Positions 47,601 to 59,600 of a DNA stretch of 64,000 bases are shown here, in pieces. Where the stretch lies: NCBI RefSeq assembly GCF_026212465.1, contig NC_080048.1, positions 39,349,875-39,413,874 of the forward strand. The letters run 5' to 3'. The notes under the pieces are model-generated. The model ran no database searches, had not been told where the DNA came from, and saw only the letters and a program-made list of their open reading frames with translations. Position 1 is the stretch's first letter; every line of letters begins with the position of its first letter. A program made the translations under genes and the position numbers. Source of the stretch: Amaranthus tricolor (taxonomy: Eukaryota > Streptophyta > Magnoliopsida > Caryophyllales > Amaranthaceae).

Positions 47601-50600
47601 CCACTCAAGAATGAACACGTCCTTATTACACCTTCATTTCAGGATCTTTTCCCCCGCAAGGTGCACCGAACACACTATCAACCACGGTTGTGGGAATGCT
47701 CTGATGCTCTTGTAACACCCCGAGCTCATCAAACCGCCAGTGACTACCTATCAAACCAACACAATTCATTCCAGCGCACTTTGGCTTCACACGTGGGCTT
47801 GGCTTTTAAAAAGCACGCCTGAGGTGTACCTAGGCGTGAGGCGCCCCAATGCGACCAAAAAACGCCTCAAAGACTTAAGGGCAACGCAGTGCAAAGGCGA
47901 GGGTGAGGGGTGCGCCTCATGCGCCTCCCGTATGTTACCTTCTATTTTTGCTTTTTTCTTTTAGTTTCAGGTATTAAAATATTTATCTTTGCTTGATTTA
48001 CTTTATTACCCTTAAAGAAATAGTTGTTCATTTGAATATAAAAGAGAAAAAAGCCCCTTTCTATCCCTAGCCAAAGTAGATGAAGATAGCAGGAGCATTG
48101 GTCGTCTCTTTCAAGTGCGTCGCCATTCTTCTTCTGCTTTCTTCTTTGTTCTATTTTGTCTCTATTCTTCTTATTTCTTTCTGATTTCGAATGCTTCTAT
48201 CTCTTTATGTTTTTCTTCCTTTCTCTCGTTTCTTCATATTTTATTTTATAATGCTTGGATTTCTTTTTTCTATTTTTCTTTTTTTTTCTTTTTATACTTC
48301 TACTCCTATCTTTTATTACAATGATGATTCATTTAATCTCTAAGTTGTTTTACATATTAGTCAAAAGAATAATGAATAAGTAGTGTTTATCTGACTTGTA
48401 TGTTGTAATAATATGAACTTCATGTTGTTTTAACTAATAAATATGTTTTCAAATTTACTTTGGAGCCTTTTAGAGAAATTTTGCGCCTCGCATATGAAAA
48501 GCCCATGCCTTCGCCTTTCGCCTTGAAAAAAAAGGCCTTTTGCGCCTTGGTGCGCCTCGCGCCTCTTCAATCTAAGCTCGTGGGCACCCTGGAAAACTTC
48601 CTAAAAGGTCACCCATCCTACGATTGCTCTTCACCAAGCACATTTAACTGCATAGCTTTTAGAAAATGAGCTCCTTTGAAAAGAAGATGCACCTTGTTAA
48701 TATCGGTAGTCTATCAATCCTTTTTAAAGTTCAATTCGGGGTATCACACATATGGTTAGGAATATCGGAAAAACATCCAGATCAAGAGGGCTATATGACT
48801 TTTTGTTGATTTTGATTGCCTGATGAAGCATGAACATTGTATTTACTTTTCTATCCGAGGTCGTCTTGTAAGATTTAAGCAATTATTTTTGGTCCATATG
48901 GTTGAGGATATTGGAAAAGCATTTTGGTCAAAAGGGCTATCTTTTATCTTTTGTGCAGAGTATATGAAGCTAATATGTTTGTAATTTTTAGTTATACTAG
49001 TGTGATTTTGATTAGTGTCTGGATACTTCAACACTGAACTTATATGATGTTGGAATCATCAATGGCTCTCCTTGTACTTTTAAAAAGCACGCCTAGGTGC
49101 TTAGAGCATTGAGCCACTATAAAATTCACTTTTACTGGACCATTTCTGAAGGTGAGGAAAGGCGTGCACTTCTAGCAGCTGGTGTAGAAGCACCAGACAT
49201 GTTCTGTTTTCAGGAGATAAAATTTGAAATGAAACTTATTCGATTGTGTTGTAAATAATAATTTTTTTTGCAATTACGTTGTCAAAACATAACCAGCACC
49301 ACTTTTAATGGTTTTGTAAATTTTGTTTTTGAAAACGCATGTCCCTCACGGCTTCACCATTACTACCTGTCGCTCTTTCTGCTCCTCTCAAACCTTTCCT
49401 TTACATCTCTGCATATTCTTTCTTGGCAGTCGTTGGTGATCCACTGATGTGCATTTTCTGTTTGGACTTTGGATAGTTGGTGGTTATTTGCTGTTGTTTA
49501 TGTGGCAATTGTAGATCCTTGTATCAAGGACCAAAATTTGTGGGAACTAGGTCAACTTTATGGTTTTTGGCCTTATTTTTAAAAAGTGCAAGACGCACAA
49601 AGGTGCAAAAGATCCTTTGAGCCTTAGCGCTGAGCGAAGGGGTGAGCTTTTTTAGCGAGACACCCTTTTTCCCTAAAAAGCTTAAAAATTAATTTTGAAA
49701 TACATATATATTTATATTACTTAAAAATAACATTCATATTTTAGTATCAACAAACTTGAAAACATTCATTATCTATGCTGTAATCACCACTTTATCACAT
49801 AACTATCATAATGAGAATATGAAGAATACCCAAAATTATTTTGTTCTTTTTCACGTGCCTTTTGTTTTTATAAAGAAGCAATGGTTTCTTGAACTTCATT
49901 TTTCAATTAAATTTGGGTTTCAAGTGTTATTTCTTTTTCAAACAAACAACATAAGTTAATTTCCCCTCCAACTAGGAAGCGCACCGGTGGACAAGTCGCT
50001 AAGTGCATCGAGGCGCCCAAGGCGAACGACTCTTGGAGTGGGCTTTGACTCACCTAGAGGAGACGCTTTGAGCCTAAGGTCAAGGCGCAAAGCTAGGCAC
50101 GCTTTTTAAAACTAAGCTTCCGGCTGGTGACTATAGTATCAATCTAGCACTGACCACTAATCACTTTATTTGCTATACATTCTTCTTTAGTTTAATTTTG
50201 TACTTTGGAAACACACATTTACCACTCTTGATTATTCCTTGTTTAGGTCCTTTTTGTACCCTCTTCTGATTGAACAAATGTACTAATAATTTTCCATTTT
50301 TTCGTGTCGTATATGAATTACTGCGACATCTTTAGAAACATGCAGTTACCACTAAGAAATTAATCCTTTTCTCCCCCTTTTTTGTTATTACTTATTCTTC
50401 TCCTCTGTTCTTGTTTGCTCTTGTGATTGAACAATGTACCACTACTTTTCAATTCTTTCAGCCGTATGTTAGTGCTACTGCTAGTCTGCTACACCTAGTC
50501 ACTTACATATTGCCTTGTCATTCTTAAATCCAACCCGTATCCGACCTGAAATCTGTGGTTATGATTAGGCCAGGTTAGGTCATGTTCGTGTGCTATATAA

Positions 50601-53600
50601 CCGGGTTGTAAAACCACTTGACCCGAACCTAACCCGTTTCATTAATCACTACTCTGACACTTCTCAAATACTAACACCCAAAGCTAGTACGTCACTGTTA
50701 GGAATGACTCCGTTGTCAATATTTTTACATAATTTGCAGTCTTTTCTTGATGGAAGCTAGATCTGAAAATTGAGCCATTGAGTTACTTGGATAATGTTAA
50801 GGGATGCACATTTAACCTTTAAAGGGGAAGGTGTCTGATCGTCCGCCTTTAGCCATTTCCCTTCATCCATCAATGCCACATCATTGTTGGCTTATTGGAG
50901 ATGGGAGGATTTTGATGAAATTCCCATGGAGGGTGCCTTTTTGGTGGTTGTTCTATGTGTTTTAAATTCTTGCTGTCGTGTTCTATAAGTTTTTTCAGCC
51001 GTAAGAATCGTTATGATGCACTGAAATGTTTGCTGAAGGCTTTGTTCTACTGCTGGTTTAATTTTCCTATCACTACTTGTTCATTTTACCTTGGAATCCT
51101 TGAAGTCTCACTCATGATTTTTGGAGTTTATTACCTTTCTGATTTGTTTTATGCAGGATCGAATTGTGAAAGTGATACATTTTATTTCTTCATTAGTGAC
51201 AAATGTCCATCGGCCTTTTCTGATCATTACTTCTCACGCATCTCTGTCTTCCTGGGAGGATGAGTTTGTGCACTTGGCATCGTCTATCAATGTTGTGGTT
51301 TATGGTGGAAGTGCGAATGCACGTAATATAATAAGAAGTCTGGAGTTCTATGAAGGTGACCAAGTGATGTTCCAAGTACTTTTATCTAGTCCTGAAGCTA
51401 TTGCCGAGGTATGTGGTTATGTGTAATTGTATGTATTCATCCAAGAGGAGTTTTTAAAGGTGATTTCAAGGCTGATCCAAGAATACATATATAGAGTAAT
51501 ATAAGGATTCTAGATCTTTTCAATAAGTAAATTGGTCTTTATCGTTTGTTTTTTCCCCCTCTTGGCTTACATTTTTGAGGTTGAGACATCAATCCTAAAT
51601 TGTTGTCTTTCAAGTGTTTATGATTTCCTATATCATGAGTACATCCCATTACTCTAATCCTTACTAACAAAGAGTTTATTTTCCTATATCATGACTACAT
51701 CCCGTTACTCAAATCTTTACCAACAAAGTGTTTTTGATGTACGCAATCTTGTCGTTACCAACAAAGAGTTTATTTCCTTATATCATGACCTTTTGTCATG
51801 TCTTAGCTAGCTTAGGAGTTGTTTGCTTGTAATGCAAATTGATCATGGTTATTGTATTTATGTGCGTTTCCCTGCTCGTATTTAAATTTGCATGGGCTCT
51901 ACTGAAGTATCATGTGTCTTTCTTAGCTTAGGAGTTGTTTGCTTGTAATGCAAATTGATTATGGTTGTTTTATTGATATGCCTTTCTCTTCTCGTATCTA
52001 AATTTGCATGGGCTCTACTGAAGTATCTTCAAGTTTGAATGTTTGCATAAATTCCTTTGCTGTGCACTACATTTCAGCAACTTAATTTTGCTTTCGAAAT
52101 TTTGTAGTTATCTGTTTATGGGATAGATGATAGTTGCTATTGCACCATTTCTTCCTTAATTTTCTTCTTTAAAATGATGTTGCAAACAGTTTTTCTGCAT
52201 CATTCTCAGTTATGCAATATGGTCAATTTGTCGTCATAAAGTGTCTGGTAATGGGATATAGACATCAATAGTTTGGGGAAACTGTTATTTGGTTCACAGC
52301 TATGTAGCAATGACTAATATGATATGTTTCTAAGCTCTTTTTGTTTGTGAGTTCTATCATTGCTTTGTCATTTTGGACTTGGAGGTTAGAATGTAAGATG
52401 GATCTAATCTATTTGTGATTGAGTTGAGATTTGTTACTTAGTAGGTTTTATTTGTTATAATATTTTCCATGTATCTTGGTGGAATTATATAATAAGATAT
52501 TAAGGATGATGATATTCATACAGGATGTTGAGGAGTTGATAGGCATTGAATGGGAAGCTGTAATTGTTGATGACTGCCAGCAGTCCTCTATAATGGCTTA
52601 TTCTGGTTGTATCAGGAATTTGACTACTGGTTGGAGATTACTCTCTATAAATGCACAATTGGAGGTACATTTAATTTTTTTCTGAAAACAGAGCTAAAAT
52701 TGGATTCTATCTCCATTCATTTTGCTGATAATAGTGTTGATTTTACAGGACAATGCTGATGAGTATATCAAAATTTTGTCTTTGCTGGGGCCTGGTTGTA
52801 GTTTCAGTCAAATTACCGAACCAGCTGCCAATTTGAATGGAGATTTTGATGATTTGAAGGATAAATTGTCATCTTCCATTATTTTTGCAAGGTTTATTGA
52901 ATACTGGGTTCCTGTAGAGATCTCCAATCTCCAGCTTGAACAGTACTGTTATTCTATATTTTCAAAATCATCTGAACTTCGCACATTTTCAAAGAATGAT
53001 CCAATGGGCTCCCTACGTGAAATTCTTATTTCATTACGGAAGGTTAGATATCACAAGACATGAGTATTTACTTTAATGTTATGTTGATGTGCTTATTTAT
53101 AATAGTCATTTTTACAATAAAGTATTAAATTATGATATATTTAGCCCTAAGGGCTATGTGTAAGAATTACATATTAATTATATTACAAAAAATGGTCTAA
53201 GTTGGTAATTTATGATAACAAGCCAATTGGTGTATTTGTTGCTTAATATTTCTTATAGCTGTTTGTACATAGCCCTTGGGCTATGTATTCTATTTTCCTG
53301 GAGCAATTTGTTCATTGTACCACGCCTTATATAAGAAAGTATTATGTGGTCTTTGCCATCGAGTGTCAACCAAAATTAACACCTTTGCTATTACAAAGGT
53401 AAGGTTGTGTACATCTTTCTCCCTTGCTTTAGTGGCATGAGGCTTTGTAAAAATGTTGTTGATATGCAAGTTACCTTAATACATCTGAAGGTTTGGTCTG
53501 TTATACAGTCACACCTGCTCTGTCTGGGGTTTAGAGAGGAGGGTCCATATGTATGTTGTAACAGTCTAACGGATCTTGACTTGAAGTTTTTAATTTTCAG

Positions 53601-56600
53601 TGCTGTGACCATCCTTATATTGTGGATCCAAAATTGCAATTATCTCTAACTGAAGGTCTTTCCGGTGGTGCTGATGCTGTGATGGATTTGGGTATTAGAG
53701 CTAGTGGCAAGCTACATCTTCTTGAAAAACTCCTCTCGGAGTTGAAGAATCAAGAAAGGAAAGTTCTTATCCTTTTCCAGGTACGTTACTTTGTCAATTA
53801 TATGATATTTTGCTGTATTGCAATTCAATTGTTTGCAGATTATGCTTTATTCCCCATAAGATACCTCTGGTATTTTACAATTTTTGATTATAAACTACAG
53901 ACTGGATCCGCTAAACTAAATTGTTTTCTTGTAAAACTGGTAGCTCAAAGAGAGATCAAGTGGATGGAATTGTTATGTGAAGTTCTAATGTAATAGCCTA
54001 TATGGAAATAGTCTTAGTTTATATAGCATGTTATATGGCACAAAGTTGGTGGATGAATACTCCTCCTATAAGATTGCCCCATAGGAAGAGGATTGATTGT
54101 TTGAAACACATTGGCAATAAGTAGGGTAAGACAAGTGGGAGGAAAGTGAGATATAGAGAAAATTGGTGATCTGACATTCAAAAGTATTTTAACAATCAAA
54201 GGGACACCCAAAAGTGGTATTTGGAGCAAACACTTGGGGATGAAAGGCGTAGTAATAGCTATGCAAGTGTTTCTGGAATTATTATCCAAGGGAATTATAT
54301 GTTGGTTATACCTGAAATGTCTTCTTAAAAAAATGAATTGCATTGCAAGTGTTGAAAAGTTTACATGAAAGCTACTCGTGTATGAGAACATGAGGACTAA
54401 ATCTCAACATCTATTTTTCAATAGGAAGTATTCTATTTTATTTCTTAAGTAAATTTCTATTGATATAAGTAAACCTTTTTAAGCATTAGTTCATATTTAA
54501 GCCTTTTAACTTTATTAGTTCAAAAAATTTACTTTTGAACATATATGATTTATGTATAGTCTTCTCATCTGGGTGATATTTTTTGGCATTTGGTAGCAAA
54601 CAGGTGGTTCTGGAAGAGACATCACAGGAAATATTCTTGATGATTTTCTTAGTTGGCGATTCGGTTCAGACTCTTATGAACATGTTGAAAGTGGATTAGT
54701 CCCTTCCAAAAAGCAGACTGCTTGCAACCAATTCAACAGTTTGAAAGAGAGATTCTTTCTTTTACTGGAGACACGAGCTTGCAGTCCATCCATTAAACTG
54801 TCATTGGTAGATGCTGTTATTATATTTGACAGTGATTGGAATCCTCTTAATGATCTAAAGGCACTACAAAAGATCAATATAGATTCAAAGCTTGAGCAGA
54901 TCAAAGTCTTTCGCTTGTATTGTCCGTATACTGTTGAAGAGAAAGTTCTTATCCTTGCAAAGAATGATGTGATACTTGACAGCACTCTGCAAAATATTAG
55001 TCCAAGTTCTAGTCACACTCTCTTGATGTGGGGTTCCTCGTACTTGTTTTCAAGGCTAGATGAGTTTCATCATGAGAGTTTTACTTACTGCAAAGACAAA
55101 ATTGCATATGGATCTAAAGTTTTGGCTGATGTTAGTCAAGAGATCACCTATCTTTTCAAAAATCATAAAAGGCCAACCAAGTATATATCAGTAGCTCGTC
55201 AGAGTGCTGGAAGTTATCTCAAGTGTATACCCTTGATTGGAGAGAAGAAAATTGAGCTAGATGAAGGAATCCGATCACAAGATTTTTGGACAAATCTATT
55301 TGAAGGAAAGAAACTTCAGTGGAGGTTTCTTCCAGGTTCACCCCAGAGGAATAGAAAGCGCGTTCATTACTTTGAGGAGTTACCATCAGAAGCTCAAAAT
55401 GATGAAGCAACAAAGAGACGTAAAAAGATGGATAGCACTAAGGTAGATTCTTCTTCTTGGCAAGCTGAGTCAAGGCTAGAAAATAAAAATTCTGGGAGCA
55501 AGGAACATCATGGTATGGGTTTTCTTATTGCTATGGTGGACTTTTAACTTCAATCTTTTTAACTTTTCTTCTACAAAATTTGAATGTTAATCTTTACTGT
55601 AGAAAAATCTGGAACGGCTCCTACCAGTAACTCAGGAACATTGCCAAACACAAACCCTGATCCTCAAAAAGACATTGGTTTGTCTGATCTCACCAATGGT
55701 ACTGATGTTGCTGAGCTTGATGAGGTTAAAAATGTGCATAACGAACAAAGGGGTCTTTTTGAATTTTTAAAGCCAATTATGACACGCCTTTGTGAAGTTC
55801 TGCTGCTTAAGGTATGCGTTAAATAAAATAATTTCTGATTCAATTGGAATATGGTTGATTGAATGGATATTGATAACATAATGAATAACTTTAAAGCATG
55901 TAATCCTTTCTTTGGCCCATAGTGATAGGCATATGTTCTCAATCATTTTCTATTTGCTGGGAAGAACACTTATGACAACCTTTTCTGATTCATTGCTAAA
56001 TCCCTATTTTGATAGCCTTGAGTAAATCCAGCTCTCTTTTCCTCTCTTAATATTCATATTACTTGTTCCCAAAAGCGTCCCAATGTGCAATGCTAACTCC
56101 TCTTGGCATATATCTAAAAAGCCACCCTTGATTATCCAGATCCCAACTTTGTACTAGACATAATATCTCAATAGAAGAATCAAGCATACATAATCCTAGC
56201 TAAACTTCCTTTTAAGGTTGGTTTTCCATACCAGAAAACTTTGCTACTATTTGTAACATAGTGAAAAGTATCTTTAATTTATTAGAATCAAAAATTGTTG
56301 TCGAAGTGTATTAGATGGACGATTGGAGTTCTTTTGAATCATTTAAATACGAGATCATCAAATCCTGACTGTCTCCGAGACGAAAAGACAACATCCCAGA
56401 GGCTCCATTTATCAAGTCTAAGTGATGAACTGATGATATGGATTTTAGATAGACATGATGTAGTAGCCAAATCTCTTGTTTTCTAGAATGATATCAAGAA
56501 TGTTTCATCGATCAACTAACACTATCATATGCTCTCCCATATTTAAACTGGAAACACCTTAATTGTGTGATACAGTGAATCTCATCAGCAACCTTTGGCC

Positions 56601-59600
56601 ACATGGTCCTCACCCAACATGTATCTTCCTCTTCTATGAACACTGAACTGCACAATGGTCCAAGTATTAAAATATTGAGGAAATACAATATTATAGAGTG
56701 GAGCAGGTTCTAGTTTGCATGAGTCTGGATCCGGTTGGATGTTTATGCTGTTATAGTCTTATATCAAACTTAATGATATTGATTTCTATATCATGGATAT
56801 ACTTGGATGTTTGTTTACTATGACTATACTCAACATGTTTTCTAATCGTATAGGTTTGTGCAATCTACCTGTATATGACTATTAATTCATATTTCAACTG
56901 AATTACTTGACTTTAAAAATGTTAGTTTTTTACTTTGTTTGAACATTCCACAGGATGATGGGAAAAAATTAGCTCTTGAATTTCTTGAATTTCTTGTCAA
57001 GCATTATCGTGTCATGAGAGAACCTGAGACTACATTACAGGCGTTCCTACTATCAGTGGTATGTATTGCCTCCTTTTACTTTGTATTGTTATTTCTGTAG
57101 AGAATTCCTGTACAGATGCTTCATGAGAACTGTTTACTCTTCTAGTTATCACTTTACTGATATATATTTGGTACACACATTATTTTTCATCATTGTCTTC
57201 GATGTTATGTTTTCATTGTTTAATTTTTTTTTTATTTGTGGACGGCATCCTCTCGTTGCTCTCTGTTCTTCTGTTTAATTAAGGGATTCGATCACCCTTT
57301 CGAAGAAGTCCTTTTTCGGTTTTACATTATTATGAATATTAATATTAATGATTCTGCTAGTTTTTAGCAATCATTCTTTTCTTTTTGGTATCTTAGACTT
57401 TGAATAAATGTTGTTCTGTTTGCACACTTTCATGTTGGATAGTGTTGGACTGCAATGGAGGAGCTGAAGAATAAAGTTGATCACAAATCGTCTCTCAGCA
57501 TCGCTAGAGAAAGGATGGGTTTCAATTGTTCAGGAAATGAGGCTGAAGATATATATTCAAAGTTAAAACTGAAATTGGAACTTTCTAGGCCTAAAACAGA
57601 GAATGGTTTTGAGAAATATATGAAGAAGGTCGAAAGGGCATGTAACAAGAAAATGGAGAAGCTGAGGGAAAAGCATGATGAAGAACTCGAGAAATTTGAA
57701 AAATCCTTTGAGGATGAGAGGATGAAGCTAGAAAAAAGGTGTAAAGTGGAGTCAGCCTTTATCCGTGCTACGCATGCCAACTCTTCAGTTGGAATTGATA
57801 AGTTGAGGGCCTTGGATAAAGATTATGCTAAGAAGATGGAAGAGCTAGAGAGGAAAATTTCAATTCGCCGCAAAGAACTGGAAGCTAGGCATCAGATTGA
57901 AAGAAATGCTGAACAGGAGAAGATAGCTGGTCATATGGAACGAGTTAAATCCTTGAGTCACCATAAGGTGCCGGAGGAGTCTGATGGTCAGAATGGGGTC
58001 AAATCTCAAGTTGCAGAACCTATTGTGTTGGATAAAAATTCAAATGGAACAGTTTCGATTAATGGAAATTTTCCAACGCAGCAAGATTCGGAGAGAGAAG
58101 CATCTAAGGCAACCATGGATGTTACGGAATCAATAGTTTCTGCGTTGCGTGAGGATATGGAGAACTCAAGTACACAGAGACTGACCTGTGAGATTGATGA
58201 TTCTATAAATGCTTCGGAGAACATAGCAGCTCTGAAGGGTGATGGCACTGGAACGTGTCGACCAGAACAGCTGTGTGCTTCTTCTACTGGACAGACTGAT
58301 AAAGATACCAATTCAACGGATGATGTGATAGCAGATAGCTCAAGTGCTCTAGTGAGAGATCAAATTAATGAAGCTAGCTCCTCCAAACAGCAACTTACTT
58401 CTGATACGACCCAGGTTTACTGATTTCCTATCTCTTAAATGTTTTGATGTCAAAGTTACTCTGCTCAAATTTCTACTCCAGGTTTTTATCGTCTTTCTGA
58501 TTCTCCTAAATTTCCGTCTGTAGAATAATTTTTCATCTGGTAGAAAGCCTTGTGTAAATGGCTACCTTACTGGTGTTTGTTAGGAGACAAGTCATTAGAG
58601 GAGTCTTAACAATATGAGCAAATTTCTGGTGTATTCATTAAAATATCAAAACTTGAAGAGAGAAGAATAACGGGAGAAATGGGAAAACACCATGTCTTTC
58701 ACATTGTGTTTTTGTCAAAAAGTTGTTAAAATTTTGTGATTGTTTTTGCTTTCACAACACTATGGCTTATTTTTTTGAGCTCTTCAATTGATAGATAAGT
58801 GTAATTACTGATCAAATGAAATGTTCTTAGTGTTGTTTGTGTTTTCTAACTGAATGTGGACTTTCTTATTCTCCCTCTTCAATAGTGTGAAGGAAAATAG
58901 AAAATAGTTGTACGCAATACTTTCCATTTTCTGGTGGGTCGTTGGCCAATGTCTTTGTTTCTTCTGATTGTCTATGAAAATCCGCTGGTTTGTGCACAAT
59001 TGTAGTATGATGGACTAGTTTTTTTTTTTGTCTATGCTCTTTATCAAAGCAATCTGCTTCTCCTTATTAGTTCATGGTTAACTATCTTTTATTTAATAGG
59101 CTATTATTATTTGGTCAGGGCCATGGAGATGACTCTCGTAATAGGGTGGAAGAGCTAGTGTCGCATGCTACTAGAATACCCAATATTTTCGGCATAGATG
59201 AAACACCTCCAGTAAACTCCAACCATGTATCAGTACGGCAAGATAGAACAAGCGGTTCTATGGAATGTTCTTTAGATGCGTGGGTCAACAACAATCAAAT
59301 AGATTTTCCTCCAAATAGGAGACTTGATAATCAGCCAAGTGAAAATCATAACTCTACTGAGTATACCACTACCTCACTTCATCAGGATCACAATGGTGGC
59401 AATCAATCAGGTGAAGCTGTTTCACTGCCCCTTCCACAGTTGGCAGCTGATCAATCTACTAACACAAATTATGTCTCAAATGGAACTTATGCACCGATAC
59501 CTGGAGTTGTCACTTCTCATGGAAGCCACCCAAGTAGAGTACAAGTGCCTATTTCTGCTATCCCCCGGGCTCAAACATCCTTTCCTGATCCTCTTGAAAT

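Larger units (their letters stand above)
47324..48748 (-). mobile_element. Cassandra-like TRIM retrotransposon, complete, with nested insertion
   Basis: Two direct LTRs (47324-47593 and 47711-48748) flank a 117-bp internal domain without coding capacity, and the whole is bordered by the identical 5-bp duplication CATAT (47319-47323 and 48749-48753). Each LTR contains a 5S rRNA-like segment on the minus strand, the hallmark of Cassandra. The GCTCTGATGCTCTTG just inside the right LTR resembles the complement of a methionine-tRNA primer site, so the element runs on the minus strand. The right LTR is split by a 780-bp GCGCC-family element. It sits in MOM1-like intron 8. Confidence 0.88.

Noticed and set aside
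48115..48324. Phe/Ser-rich 69-codon frame
   Set aside because: It is a T-rich low-complexity stretch inside the nested GCGCC-family element.
51640..51790. Possible regulatory array of CTATATCATGACTACATCCC repeats
   Set aside because: Only two to three drifting copies in an intron, best explained as a local duplication.
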